64,000 nucleotides of DNA from contig NZ_JAPFRD010000010.1 in NCBI RefSeq assembly GCF_026183695.1, positions 48,072-112,071 of the forward strand. The letters are read 5' to 3'. Every line of letters starts with the position of its first letter. Position 1 is the first letter of the stretch. Shown one piece after another: positions 46,046 to 55,161 of this stretch. The translations under genes and the position numbers were made by a program. The DNA comes from Alteromonas aquimaris (lineage in GTDB: Bacteria > Pseudomonadota > Gammaproteobacteria > Enterobacterales > Alteromonadaceae). The notes under the pieces were generated by a model. That model was not told where the DNA came from. It ran no database searches and saw only the letters and a list, made by a program, of their open reading frames with translations.

Positions 46046-47380
46046 CTACGCAATAGAGCGGAAAAACATAAAAGCGATGACGACTGGGCACACAAAGCGA
46101 ACATACCAAGGCCAGATTTTCCAGAACATAGTATGTTCTGCTTGCGCATTACCTTCTTTTAACTCAGCTAGGATACTGTCTCTTCGCCATACCCAACCTG
46201 CGAAAATACACAGTACCAGGCCCAATAATGGTTGACTATATTGTGTCGTTAGCGCAATAACAAAACCGAACAATGCTTGGAAATTGAAGATGATAACCGC
46301 GCTGGCGAGAAAGATAATTAGCGTCATCAGCCAGACGGCTTTACTACGCTTCATCCCTTTGCTCTCCACTAAATACGCGACAGGAACTTCAAGCATAGAG
46401 ATAGAGGACGTAACGGCGGCAATAACCATCAAGGCGAAAAATGCAAACCCCACAAATACGCCTACACCAGTAATTGAATCAAACAATGCCGGAAGGACGG
46501 TAAAAATAAGTTGATCACCTTCAATCAATAGTCCGTCAGCGGTGAATATCTCAACCCCGTTATGTAACGCAACATACATTGAGGGAATAATCAGCATCCC
46601 CGCTATGATAGCCACACCAATGTCCACTAGAGCTACCGAAGCGCCAATCGTGGGCAGGTTTTCCTGTTTAGCCAGATAGGAACCATACACCAGCATCGTA
46701 CCCACCCCAAGTGACATTGAAAAGAACGCCTGTCCCATAGCACTTATAAGTAAATCGGGATCTAAAACGCGGCTGAAATCAGGGACCAAGTATGCGCTCC
46801 AGCCTTCTGCCGCGCCGGGCTGAAAGCTTACATAAACGATCAGCAATAAAATAATGACCACCAAGGTGGGCATCAGTCTAACCGACCACTTTTCAATGCC
46901 CGCTTTTACCCCGCCAAGTACAATCATAGCGGTTAGGCTTAAAAATAACGCACAGAAAATCAGGTTACGCGGAACGGAAAAAGACACCAGCCATTTTGAT
47001 ATAGACTCAGCCCCTACTATATTTGCGGCCGACTCCCCAAAGTAGGCAATCATCCATCCCCCGACGATGGCGTAAAAGGCGAGAATAAGCGAAACAGTAA
47101 TGCCGCCCCAGATACCGACAGTACGTCCAATGGCATTCCCCGAAATTTTACCGAGAGCATCGACCATATTTGAACGATTAGCACGACCAATAATTAGCTC
47201 TGCCATTAAAACTGGGTAAGCCAGTACAAACGCGAGCAGTAAATACACCAGTACAAACGCTGCACCACCATTGCTTGCGACTTGTGTAGGGAAACCCCAA
47301 ATATTACCAAGTCCAACGGCTGAACCGGCAGCAGCTAGGATAAAACCAATGCGTGAAGAGAATTCACCTCGAGATGCCAT
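46046..47380 (-). CDS. Sodium-dependent transporter, NSS/SNF family
   Basis: This 444-residue protein is a LeuT-fold neurotransmitter:sodium symporter homologue. The first helix has the family Na+/substrate signature GFILAAAGSAVGLGNIWGFP, followed by NGGAAFVLVYLL. Such proteins import amino acids or related amines with Na+. The ATG at 47378-47380 (MASRGEFSSRIGF) is chosen because it matches the family start; the frame upstream overlaps the terminator at 47429-47460 and is unlikely to be coding. It heads the run NSS-NhaC-PepN-DUF2835. The substrate cannot be inferred. Confidence 0.9.
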   Translation of the reverse strand: MASRGEFSSRIGFILAAAGSAVGLGNIWGFPTQVASNGGAAFVLVYLLLAFVLAYPVLMAELIIGRANRSNMVDALGKISGNAIGRTVGIWGGITVSLILAFYAIVGGWMIAYFGESAANIVGAESISKWLVSFSVPRNLIFCALFLSLTAMIVLGGVKAGIEKWSVRLMPTLVVIILLLIVYVSFQPGAAEGWSAYLVPDFSRVLDPDLLISAMGQAFFSMSLGVGTMLVYGSYLAKQENLPTIGASVALVDIGVAIIAGMLIIPSMYVALHNGVEIFTADGLLIEGDQLIFTVLPALFDSITGVGVFVGFAFFALMVIAAVTSSISMLEVPVAYLVESKGMKRSKAVWLMTLIIFLASAVIIFNFQALFGFVIALTTQYSQPLLGLVLCIFAGWVWRRDSILAELKEGNAQAEHTMFWKIWPWYVRFVCPVVIAFMFFRSIA

Positions 47381-47428
47381 ATGTGTAGTCCCTGAATTTT
47401 TATTTTTTATTATTTCTGGCAGACAAAA

Positions 47429-47460
47429 AAAAGAGGCTGGTATAAGCACCAGCCTCTTTT
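47429..47460 (-). terminator. Rho-independent terminator after prc
   Basis: AAAAGAGGCTGGT pairs perfectly with ACCAGCCTCTTTT (13 bp) around a 6-base loop. The T-run on the minus strand ends the SIMPL-msrC-unknown-proQ-prc transcript just before the NSS transporter gene. Confidence 0.92.
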
Positions 47461-47473
47461 TAAAAAAACGCTC

Positions 47474-49513
47474 TTAATTTTGGGTAATCGCGTATTTGCC
47501 AGTGTTGAGCATATCATACGTGATATTTGCCGCTTCGGTAAGTAGTGGATCGATTTCATCCAACTCATCGGGCAAGTCATCTAACGATTTTACTGGTTCT
47601 TTTCCTAGACGGGCCAGTCGCTCGTTTGTACGTTTAAGTTGTTTTTCTTCCGCTTCAACTTTTTCAGCTATACGCTCGGATTTAACGAGCGAAATATAGT
47701 TACGATCCTTGTTTTTATTATATTCACTGATATCTTCCTGAATATAACTAAACTCCGGGTCCTGCATAATACGCGCGTTGTGTTTGGCAGTTAGCACATC
47801 AACAGCACTTTGACTATCGGAGAACGTCGTATAGTTTGCGCGGTTAATGCTGTCCCAAGGAAGCGCATTTTCTTCCTGACTTTCACCCCAGTCTGCCGGA
47901 TTGATTGCAGAAGGGAACAAAATATCAGGCACCACACCTTTGTGTTGAGTGCTACCACCGTTAATGCGATAAAATTTGGCGATGGTAAATTGCACGCTTC
48001 CTAGCGGATTGTCGTACAGATCATAAATACGTCCTAACCCACGGTGCTGCTGAACTGTGCCTTTACCAAAGGTTTGTTCGCCAATCACGATCCCACGATT
48101 GTAATCTTGCATGGCCGCAGCAAAAATTTCCGATGCAGAAGCACTATAACGATCTACCAAAACTGTGAGTGGGCCGTCATATGCAACCACACCATCTGTA
48201 TCACGATTAACTGAAACCTTACCTTCGCCATAGCGAATTTGCACCACTGGACCTTTTTCAATGAACAGTCCTGACAGCAAGGTTGCCTCAGTCAGTGAGC
48301 CACCACCGTTTCCGCGTAAATCAACTATTACACCTTTCACATCTTGAGCTTTTAGTGCGTCGATTTCCTTTTTCACGTCAGCATGAAGGTTGTTATAAAA
48401 ACTAGGAATGGTAATAACACCTAATTTTTCACCTTGATGGGGACCTGAATCAGGAACAAATACTTTTGATTTTGCGGCGCGATCTTCCAGCTTAATTTTG
48501 TCTCGTGTCAAACTAACCACTGACATCGTTTTACTTTCAGTCGCTCCTTTTTGTACTTGCAAACGAACGGTACTGCCCTTAGGACCTTTAATCAGTTCGA
48601 CGACTTCATCTAAACGCCAACCGATTACGTCCACAAATTCGTCGTCATTTTGTGCTACGCCAACAATTTTGTCTTCTGGTTTAAGCGATTTAGATTGATC
48701 AGCCGGGCCACCAGGCACAATGCTTTTAATTACGGTGTAATCTTCTTCACTTTGTAGAACTGCACCTATCCCTTCGAAGGACAAGTTCATGTCCATTTGA
48801 AAGCGTTCGGCATTTCGTGGAGAAAGATAACTTGTATGAGCTTCAATACTGCGAGCGAATGAGTTCATAACGGTTTGGAATACATCTTCACTCTTAGCCT
48901 GCTGTAAGCGCTTAATGGCACGAGTATAACGTTTGGTCAAAAGTTCTTTAGCTTCTTCCCATGTTTTTTCTGCCAATACCAGATTCAATGCATCATACTT
49001 TACCCGTTGACGCCATAACTCATCAATTTCAGCTTGCGTTTCTGCCCACTGGGCGTCCTCGCGGTCAAAATAAAACTTGTCACCATCAGCTTCAAAATCA
49101 AAAGGTTCATTAAGCAAACTTAAAGCATATTTGAACCGGTCAATACGCCGTTCAGCATTGATGTTGTACATGTCGTAGGCAATATCTAAATTACCTTTGC
49201 TTAGCGCATCATCAAATTCGGTACGGTATTTTTCAAATTTTTCAATGTCAGACTTTAAGAAAATCTGTTTGTTATGATCTAATGAACTTAGATAACGATC
49301 AAAGATTTTAGTCGACAGCGCATCATCCAACGCAATTTCCTTATAATGTGCGCGGGTGAAGAGTGCGCTAACACGCTTAGCGGCGACACTGTGCTGTGTT
49401 TCCTGCTTAAGTATTGGGAGCTCATCAACAGTGGGTGTACTGGTGGACGCACCTGCTCCGACACTCATTGATAAAAACGCGCTAGCGATAGAAATACGAA
49501 GGATATTTGTCAT
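47474..49513 (-). CDS. prc: Tail-specific protease Prc
   Basis: Prc is a periplasmic S41 serine protease that trims the C-termini of envelope proteins and controls peptidoglycan hydrolases. The 679-residue protein has a signal peptide (about 1-23), a PDZ domain around SFEGIGAVLQ and IVPGGPADQSKSL, and the protease core GVIVDLRGNGGGSLTEA with catalytic Ser in YSASASEIFAAAM and Lys in TFGKGTVQ. Length matches E. coli Prc (682). It starts 1 bp after proQ, as in enterobacteria. Confidence 0.96.
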   Translation of the reverse strand: MTNILRISIASAFLSMSVGAGASTSTPTVDELPILKQETQHSVAAKRVSALFTRAHYKEIALDDALSTKIFDRYLSSLDHNKQIFLKSDIEKFEKYRTEFDDALSKGNLDIAYDMYNINAERRIDRFKYALSLLNEPFDFEADGDKFYFDREDAQWAETQAEIDELWRQRVKYDALNLVLAEKTWEEAKELLTKRYTRAIKRLQQAKSEDVFQTVMNSFARSIEAHTSYLSPRNAERFQMDMNLSFEGIGAVLQSEEDYTVIKSIVPGGPADQSKSLKPEDKIVGVAQNDDEFVDVIGWRLDEVVELIKGPKGSTVRLQVQKGATESKTMSVVSLTRDKIKLEDRAAKSKVFVPDSGPHQGEKLGVITIPSFYNNLHADVKKEIDALKAQDVKGVIVDLRGNGGGSLTEATLLSGLFIEKGPVVQIRYGEGKVSVNRDTDGVVAYDGPLTVLVDRYSASASEIFAAAMQDYNRGIVIGEQTFGKGTVQQHRGLGRIYDLYDNPLGSVQFTIAKFYRINGGSTQHKGVVPDILFPSAINPADWGESQEENALPWDSINRANYTTFSDSQSAVDVLTAKHNARIMQDPEFSYIQEDISEYNKNKDRNYISLVKSERIAEKVEAEEKQLKRTNERLARLGKEPVKSLDDLPDELDEIDPLLTEAANITYDMLNTGKYAITQN

Positions 49514-49514
49514 T

Positions 49515-50207
49515 TTACGACCTCTTGGAACTTGCCAAACGTAAAGCCTCAGAAGTGACTTTTACTACCATGCCAGAATCCAACTGAACGTGAATGCCAT
49601 CTTTAGCTACTTCGGTAATTACGGCATGCATAGGTGCTTTACCTAATTTAACCGTTACCTTGGTACCCGCATGCAAATCATTTTCAGTTAATTTTGGCGG
49701 CGGTGTTTTAGTTGGTCTGCTGGATTTAACTTTTGTTCCCTTTTTTCCTTCAACATTGCGTCTGGCAGGTGACGATGTTGTTGAAGCCTTTTCATTCTGC
49801 CTGGAATTCTGCTTTTGAGAGGCTGCATTATTTTGCGCCTTTCTTTTTTGAGCAGCTTTTTCTTTACTTTCATCTAATTGCTGACGTGCATGCTCAGCAT
49901 GCTCTTTTTCGATCTGCGCATCCTGATTACCATCCAAGTCGACTCGATATGCGCCTTCCTTGATGCTGTGTAAATAACGCCAGCTATTAGTGTAATGCCG
50001 CAAGGTCGACCGTAATAAAGTCTTACTTACGCGCTCATCATCTTCTAAACGAGTAGCCAATTCCTGAAAAATACCAATCTTCAGTGGCTTGGCATCCCCT
50101 TTTAAAGAAAAACAGTTAGGAAACTTATCTGCTAAAAAGGCAATAACTTCTTTACTGTTTGAAAATTTTTGCTGTGCTTCTTCCATCAATGGTTCTATAT
50201 TAATCAC
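49515..50207 (-). CDS. proQ: RNA chaperone ProQ
   Basis: ProQ binds many small RNAs and mRNA 3' ends. The 230-residue protein has the N-terminal FinO/ProQ domain (FPNCFSLKGDAKPLKIGIFQEL, RSTLRHYTNSWRYLHSIKEGAYRVDLDG, about 25-110), a long charged linker rich in Lys, Gln and Ala (about 115-170), and a C-terminal SH3-like domain (LHAGTKVTVKLGKAPMHAVI to the end). Its ATG overlaps the stop of the upstream gene by 4 bp (ATGA) and it runs into prc with a 1-bp gap. Confidence 0.95.
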   Translation of the reverse strand: MINIEPLMEEAQQKFSNSKEVIAFLADKFPNCFSLKGDAKPLKIGIFQELATRLEDDERVSKTLLRSTLRHYTNSWRYLHSIKEGAYRVDLDGNQDAQIEKEHAEHARQQLDESKEKAAQKRKAQNNAASQKQNSRQNEKASTTSSPARRNVEGKKGTKVKSSRPTKTPPPKLTENDLHAGTKVTVKLGKAPMHAVITEVAKDGIHVQLDSGMVVKVTSEALRLASSKRS

Positions 50208-50494
50208 AAATTATTTTGGTTATCTGCATCATCCCAAGTTGCCAACGTGTGGTCAACCCAATCCAACAATTCATCTTCATCAATGTCTGTTAAATCTGGG
50301 TAACGATGCCAGGTTTCCCAACAATATTGAAATAAACGTTCCATGCTCGATACACTAATATCTTCATCGGCACGGTCGTACAAAACATGAACAATAAAAT
50401 TAAATTGTTCTGCTGCCTCACTGGCATCATCAAAAAAATCTTCCATGTCTGCAGGTGTCGCCAGTACAACCTGAACATCCACATTCTGCTTCAC
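50204..50494 (-). CDS. Acidic protein of unknown function in the proQ operon
   Basis: This 96-residue protein is not one I recognise. It is strikingly acidic (for example MEDFFDDASEAAEQF and LTDIDEDELLDWVDHTLATWDDAD) with several Trp residues in the second half. No membrane segment or cysteine pair is seen. It starts with GTG, sharing GTGA with the msrC stop, and its own stop overlaps the proQ ATG (ATGA). Such 4-base overlaps on both sides make it very likely to be translated and stoichiometrically linked to its neighbours. Possible roles, such as binding a basic protein like ProQ, are speculation. Confidence 0.8.
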   Translation of the reverse strand: MKQNVDVQVVLATPADMEDFFDDASEAAEQFNFIVHVLYDRADEDISVSSMERLFQYCWETWHRYPDLTDIDEDELLDWVDHTLATWDDADNQNNL

Positions 50495-50958
50495 GCTAGC
50501 GTGGCCATCAAGCGGTTTGCTATTGCGGTCAGGCCTTCTTTATCTTCCTGAGTAAAACGTGCCACACGTGGGCTGTCTATATCAAGTACACCGATTAAAG
50601 TATCGCCTACAATCAACGGAATAACAATTTCTGAATTGGAGGCGGCGTCACATGCAATATGACCTTCAAACGCATGGACGTCTTCCACCAATTGGGTTTC
50701 ACGTCGCTCTGCAGCAGTCCCACACACGCCTTTACCCATGGGAATTCTAATGCACGCAGGATTGCCCTGGAATGGACCTAATACCAGCTGCTCTTCTTTA
50801 TACAAGTAGAAACCAGCCCAGTTCACTTCTTCGAGCTGGGTATAGAGTAAAGCACTGATATTAGCCATATTTGCTATTAAATCGTGTTCGCCTGACACCA
50901 GGCTTTCTGCTTGATTGACCAAGCGAAGATAAAAATCATTTAACAAAGGTATGTTCAC
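50491..50958 (-). CDS. msrC: Free methionine-(R)-sulfoxide reductase (GAF domain)
   Basis: MsrC (fRMsr, E. coli YebR) reduces free methionine-R-sulfoxide using a GAF domain. The 155-residue protein carries the three family cysteines Cys69, Cys79 and Cys103 with the same spacing as E. coli Cys84, Cys94 and Cys118, in ACIRIPMGKGVCGTA and HIACDAASNSEIV. Length is normal. It follows the SIMPL gene by 2 bp and overlaps the next gene by 4 bp. YebR lies near proQ in E. coli also. Confidence 0.92.
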   Translation of the reverse strand: MNIPLLNDFYLRLVNQAESLVSGEHDLIANMANISALLYTQLEEVNWAGFYLYKEEQLVLGPFQGNPACIRIPMGKGVCGTAAERRETQLVEDVHAFEGHIACDAASNSEIVIPLIVGDTLIGVLDIDSPRVARFTQEDKEGLTAIANRLMATLA

Positions 50959-50960
50959 TC

Positions 50961-51656
50961 TTACTTATGTATTAAAAAAGTTACGTTAATATTTGCCGAA
51001 ACGGATTGTTGCCCAGGTAATGAGGGAGCGGCTTCAGCCTGCATCATCTTATAACTGGACCGCGAGACTGGCATGTAACTACCCGATTCTGATATTTGCG
51101 CAACACCACCTAACTTCACGCCCAACTCCTTGCTTAAAAGCATCGCTCTTTGTTTCGCATCGTGCACGGCAGCGGTAAGAGCTTGCTTATAATAGGCCGC
51201 CTGGTCTGTGATCACAAAGTCAAATTGTTGTATGCGGGTCACGCCACGCGATAAAATACCGTCGATCAAGTTATCGTAATCTTTTAGTTCGCTATGCGTA
51301 AGCGTCACTTCGCGGGATAATACAAATCCGTTCTCCCGATGTCCCTGAGGGGTAGATTCATAGCCGGGTGTTAAGCGTACCTGCATGGATTGGATCTGTC
51401 TGGCAGCAACACCTTCTTTCAATAAAAAATCCACAACTTGTGACAGGTCAGCTTCTACTTGCTTATTCAGTTTTGCAACAACCTGCCCTTTTGCTTCAAT
51501 AATAAAGGTAATTGAAAATGCATCTGGTACAGCGTCGATAACGCCATGACCTTGCACTTGGATAGTTGAAGGGACGTTTTTATTGTCATGCGCGTGAAGG
51601 TGACCAGTAAAAAAGAACAAAAAAAATGCGCAGCTAAGCGATGACGCCTTAAACAT
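50961..51656 (-). CDS. SIMPL domain (DUF541) periplasmic protein
   Basis: This 231-residue protein has a signal peptide (MFKASSLSCAFFLFFFTGHLHA) and matches the SIMPL/DUF541 family (E. coli YggE type), associated with oxidative stress tolerance. Family features are TIQVQGHGVIDAVPDAF near the mature start, YKQALTAAVHDAKQRAMLLSKELG, and SVSANINVTFLI at the end. I chose the ATG at 51654-51656 because it begins the signal peptide; the open frame extends 12 codons upstream. It is first in the run SIMPL-msrC-unknown-proQ-prc. Confidence 0.88.
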   Translation of the reverse strand: MFKASSLSCAFFLFFFTGHLHAHDNKNVPSTIQVQGHGVIDAVPDAFSITFIIEAKGQVVAKLNKQVEADLSQVVDFLLKEGVAARQIQSMQVRLTPGYESTPQGHRENGFVLSREVTLTHSELKDYDNLIDGILSRGVTRIQQFDFVITDQAAYYKQALTAAVHDAKQRAMLLSKELGVKLGGVAQISESGSYMPVSRSSYKMMQAEAAPSLPGQQSVSANINVTFLIHK

Positions 51657-51745
51657 GAATTGGCCCTTTTGAGTTAAGGTTGTCAGTTTCACATCGCCTA
51701 GGATAGTGATGCAGGATATGGGGCGTCAATATGAATTCGCTAAAG

Positions 51746-52975
51746 TTAACCAAAAAACCAATAACTGACCACAATGGCGGTTAGAATACCCGCTGCATCT
51801 GCAGCCAGGCAACAGCCCACCGCATAACGTGAATGTTTGATACCCACCGCGCCTAAATAGACTGCCAACACATAAAATGTTGTTTCCGTGGAACCTTGTA
51901 AAACCGCGGCTAAACGTCCAGCAAACGAATCCGCGCCATGATGTGACATGGTTTCAATCATCATTGCGCGCGCCCCACTGCCGCTCAACGGTTTCATCAA
52001 TGCAGTGGGCAATGCGTCAACGAAGCGTGAATCGAAGCCTGTCAATTCAACCGCTGCGCCAATAGCGTTGGTGACCATACCAAGTAAGCCACTCGCCCTT
52101 AACATTCCAACGGCAAATAACATCGCAATAAGATACGGAATAAGTGTGACTGCGGTTTCAAACCCCTTTTTTGCCCCTTCGATAAAGAGGTCATAGGTGT
52201 CCAGCCCTTTTTTCCATCCGACTAACAGCACAATCACAATAAAACTTAATAATAAAAAGTTCGCCACTGTGGCCGATTGATTGGCTAAATCAGCTGCCGC
52301 CAAATGTGTGAAATATAAAATTACACTCGCCATTAAGCTGAAAAAAACACCTAAAAACAATAAAACGACGCGGTTAAGTAAATTGATACGTTGAAGCATA
52401 CACGTCACCACCAAGCCGGCTAACGTCGATGCACTGGTGGCAATAAGAATGGGTATGAAAACGTCGGTGGGTTGCGCTGCGCCCTGCTCTGCCCGATATA
52501 AAAATACGGCAATGGGAAAAAGCGTGACGGAAGAGGTGTTGAGCACTAAAAATAGAATTTGCGCATTAGTCAGTCTATCGGGATTAGCAGAAAGACTTTG
52601 CATGTCCTGCATCGCCTTGATGCCAAAAGGCGTTGCAGCATTGTCGAGCCCCAACACATTAGCTGACATATTCATGGTAATACTGCCCAATGCTGGATGA
52701 TGCCTGGGGATCTCAGGCATAATACGCCGTAAAAACGGTGAAAGCAGAGAGGCAAGTTTATCGATTAAACCGGAATGCTCCGCCACTTTAAAAATACCCA
52801 GCCAAAAAGCCAGTACACCAATCAACCCAATCGCTATTTCAACGCTCAGTTTGACCATTTCTGTCACCGCTTGCATGACATGTTGGAAGCTTTCCGGCCC
52901 TGTACCGGTAAAAAATTGGATAATGGCTGTTAAAAATGCACTGACAATAAAGCAAAGCCAAATTTTATGTAGCAT
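51746..52975 (-). CDS. Nucleoside recognition (gate) domain membrane protein
   Basis: This 409-residue polytopic protein carries two nucleoside-recognition/gate regions and resembles a fusion of spore maturation proteins SpmA and SpmB, a form common in Gram-negatives. Landmarks are GSITMNMSANVLGLDNAATPFG and PLSGSGARAMM with GSTETTFYVLAVYLGAVG. The transported molecule is unknown. I chose the ATG at 52973-52975, preceded by AAGAGGCGGC, over an open frame nine codons longer. It follows the aminotransferase gene by 84 bp. Confidence 0.82.
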   Translation of the reverse strand: MLHKIWLCFIVSAFLTAIIQFFTGTGPESFQHVMQAVTEMVKLSVEIAIGLIGVLAFWLGIFKVAEHSGLIDKLASLLSPFLRRIMPEIPRHHPALGSITMNMSANVLGLDNAATPFGIKAMQDMQSLSANPDRLTNAQILFLVLNTSSVTLFPIAVFLYRAEQGAAQPTDVFIPILIATSASTLAGLVVTCMLQRINLLNRVVLLFLGVFFSLMASVILYFTHLAAADLANQSATVANFLLLSFIVIVLLVGWKKGLDTYDLFIEGAKKGFETAVTLIPYLIAMLFAVGMLRASGLLGMVTNAIGAAVELTGFDSRFVDALPTALMKPLSGSGARAMMIETMSHHGADSFAGRLAAVLQGSTETTFYVLAVYLGAVGIKHSRYAVGCCLAADAAGILTAIVVSYWFFG

Positions 52976-53059
52976 GCCGCCTCTTATAATTGTTGTTGGC
53001 AAAATTACACGCTGCCGCTGTTGCAGCAGTTGTCAGTGCATTAGTTTACCGCATTCAGG

Positions 53060-54178
53060 TTACTTTAGGACAGTCTTTAGCGCAGCAAGGCAATAATCCA
53101 CATTGCGGTCAGAGCAACCATGCCCCATTAACCCAATTCGCCACACTTTGCCTGCAAGGTCGCCGAGCCCCGCCCCTACTTCGAGGTTAAATTCATTTAA
53201 CAGTGTGGTTCTTACTTTGGCTTCGTCTACCCCGTCAAGCACGCAAACAGTATTTAACTGCGGTAATCTGGCCTCCGCCTTTACCAGCATGGATAAACCT
53301 AATCCTTCCAGACCGCTTACCAACTTGTTATGCAGCCGTGTATGTCGGGTCCACGCATTTTCCAGCCCTTCTTCTGTAAGGATAAGCAGTGATTCGTGTA
53401 ATGCGTAGATACTGTTCACCGGTGCTGTATGGTGATATGCACGTTTGCCCTCGCCCCAATATCCCATGATGAGATTCATATCCAAAAACCAGCTTTGAAC
53501 GGGATATTTGCGTTTTCTAATTGCCGCAACCGCGTGTTCACTAAAAGAAACGGGAGAGATGCCGGGTATACAGCTTAGGCACTTCTGAGAGCCCGCATAA
53601 ACGGCATCAATCTGCCATTCATCAACATACAACTCGATACCACCTAACGAGGTCACGGCGTCCACTATGGTCAGACAGTTATGCTGTTTTGCGATGTGAC
53701 ACAGTTTTTCGATATCATTACGCACGCCGGTAGAAGTTTCTGCGTGCACCATCGCCACCGCTTTGACTTCCGGATGTCCCTTTAATGTAGCTTCAAGTTC
53801 GTCAGCGTCAGTTTGCTCACCCCAACTGGATTCTATGATTATGGCTTCACCGCCACAACGGATAACGTTTTCATGCATACGTTTTCCGAACACACCATTG
53901 CTACAGATTATTACTTTATCGCCCGGTTCTACAAGATTAACGAAACATGCTTCCATCCCAGCAGAACCAGGCGCAGATACAGGCAGCGTCAACGAGTTTG
54001 CAGTTTGAAACGCATATTGTAGTAATGCTTTTGTTTCATCCATTAGGGAGACAAAAGCCGGGTCTAAGTGACCAATAGTCGAGCGCGCCATCGCATTTAG
54101 AACCCGAGGGCTGACATCCGAGGGCCCTGGCCCCATTAATGTGCGAGTTGGAGGTATAAATGTCTTTGAAGCTGCCAC
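53060..54178 (-). CDS. Class V aminotransferase (serine/alanine-glyoxylate type)
   Basis: This 372-residue PLP enzyme belongs to class V aminotransferases of the alanine/serine-glyoxylate family. The start matches TRTLMGPGPSDVSPRVL, Asp173 in TIVDAVTSLGG would bind the PLP nitrogen and Lys199 in AGSQKCLS is the Schiff-base lysine. The end has GLGDLAGKVWRIGLMGHGCS, typical of the group. The exact donor (alanine, serine or 2-aminoethylphosphonate-like) cannot be read from sequence. There are no phosphonate genes nearby, so alanine or serine with glyoxylate is most likely. Confidence 0.88.
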   Translation of the reverse strand: MAASKTFIPPTRTLMGPGPSDVSPRVLNAMARSTIGHLDPAFVSLMDETKALLQYAFQTANSLTLPVSAPGSAGMEACFVNLVEPGDKVIICSNGVFGKRMHENVIRCGGEAIIIESSWGEQTDADELEATLKGHPEVKAVAMVHAETSTGVRNDIEKLCHIAKQHNCLTIVDAVTSLGGIELYVDEWQIDAVYAGSQKCLSCIPGISPVSFSEHAVAAIRKRKYPVQSWFLDMNLIMGYWGEGKRAYHHTAPVNSIYALHESLLILTEEGLENAWTRHTRLHNKLVSGLEGLGLSMLVKAEARLPQLNTVCVLDGVDEAKVRTTLLNEFNLEVGAGLGDLAGKVWRIGLMGHGCSDRNVDYCLAALKTVLK

Positions 54179-54551
54179 GCGACGTCCTTCTTAAAATTGA
54201 AAGCTTAATCTTGTCAATATATTCACCAAATAACAAGAACAGCATATTTATAATTCACAACATGAATAATAGGAGAATACATTTATACTAAAGTCGTAAT
54301 TTGTGGATGTTATTATCCTGTTGGTAGTTTGTGCGCTTAATGTGGATAAAATGTTAACAATTTTTCTTGACTCACTTACACATGTTATCAAATTGAATTT
54401 TAAAGATATTTTTCATATCTGGCGACATTTTGATGAAATGTAATGTTTAAATCAGCAAAAAATTGTTTATATCTTACTCAATAATGTTCTATGATATCTT
54501 TCCGTTGTAAAAAATTTTGCATGAATCTCTCCCTTGCAAAAGTTAGCGCAC
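54179..54551. other. Intergenic region, possible small-RNA promoter region
   Basis: This stretch upstream of the aminotransferase gene (minus) holds no convincing protein gene. It is AT-rich. A plus-strand -10-like TATGAT at 54490-54495 could start a transcript ending at the terminator at 54578-54605, but no well-spaced -35 box was found (TTGTTT at 54463 is too far). It probably also contains the aminotransferase promoter near 54200-54300. Confidence 0.4.
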
Positions 54552-54605
54552 GGCTCAGCAATGAGCCATTCCCCTAGGCCCGGAACTCTGTTCTGGGCAT
54601 TTTTT
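54552..54605 (+). ncRNA. Candidate small RNA 3' end with intrinsic terminator
   Basis: On the plus strand GGCTCA-GCAA-TGAGCC (54552-54567) forms a tetraloop hairpin. It is followed by a second, GCCCGGAAC-TCT-GTTCTGGGC (54578-54598, one G.U pair), and then ATTTTTT. This is a textbook terminator, but the genes on both sides are on the minus strand, and reading the minus strand gives no T-run after the stem. So some plus-strand transcript must end here. I could not match it to a named small RNA, and the 5' end is undefined. Confidence 0.5.
54578..54605 (+). terminator. Orphan plus-strand intrinsic terminator
   Basis: A 9-bp stem with a 3-base loop is followed by a six-T run. No plus-strand gene precedes it for thousands of bases, hence the small-RNA proposal. 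Confidence 0.75.
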
Positions 54606-54620
54606 ATGGGCGGAATAAAA

Positions 54621-55160
54621 TTAAACGAAAGTGGTTGGATCTGATATGCTGGTGAGCTGCTCTCGATATCGTTGCGCATTTTGAGCGTAGTGCGTAGCGG
54701 ATTCTTTTAACCGAGATTCTACTGCAGGATCCAAAGTGCGAATTATCTTCCCAGGTGAACCGACCACTAACGAGTAATCGGGAATGGTAGTATTTTCAGT
54801 AATCAGTGTATTTGCACCAATAATGCAATATTTACCAATCGTTACTTTGTTCAAAATAACGGCGTTTATCCCAATTAAGCTATAGTCCCCAATGTTGCAC
54901 CCGTGCAGCATTGCTTTGTGCCCTACCGTAACACCTTTGCCCAACGCAAGCGGGATACCTTCATCAGTATGTAACACGCTTCCATCTTGTACATTCGATT
55001 TTTCACCTATAGTAATAGTGTCACAGTCTCCCCTTACGACCGCGTTAAACCAAACGCTTGCTTGAGCTTGAATCTCAACGTCGCCTATGATGTGTGCACC
55101 GGGCGCAATGTAAATTCCATTGGCCAGCTTAGGTACTTTATTTACTAACTGGTAAATCAT
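54621..55160 (-). CDS. Gamma-class carbonic anhydrase-like protein (YrdA type)
   Basis: This 179-residue left-handed beta-helix protein belongs to the gamma carbonic anhydrase-like family. Hexapeptide repeats run through [18 protein letters not shown] and onwards. The three metal-binding histidines are His64 (GSVLHTDEG), His81 and His86 ([10 protein letters not shown]). Whether it has anhydrase activity is unclear, as in many YrdA-like proteins. It starts 1 bp after tesB, so the two are coupled. Confidence 0.9.
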   Translation of the reverse strand: MIYQLVNKVPKLANGIYIAPGAHIIGDVEIQAQASVWFNAVVRGDCDTITIGEKSNVQDGSVLHTDEGIPLALGKGVTVGHKAMLHGCNIGDYSLIGINAVILNKVTIGKYCIIGANTLITENTTIPDYSLVVGSPGKIIRTLDPAVESRLKESATHYAQNAQRYREQLTSISDPTTFV

Positions 55161-55161
55161 G

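Noticed and set aside
54467..54679. Minus-strand open frame of 70 codons over the candidate small-RNA hairpins
   Set aside because: It overlaps the 3' end of the carbonic-anhydrase-like gene, has no ribosome-binding sequence or family resemblance, and runs through the two hairpins.
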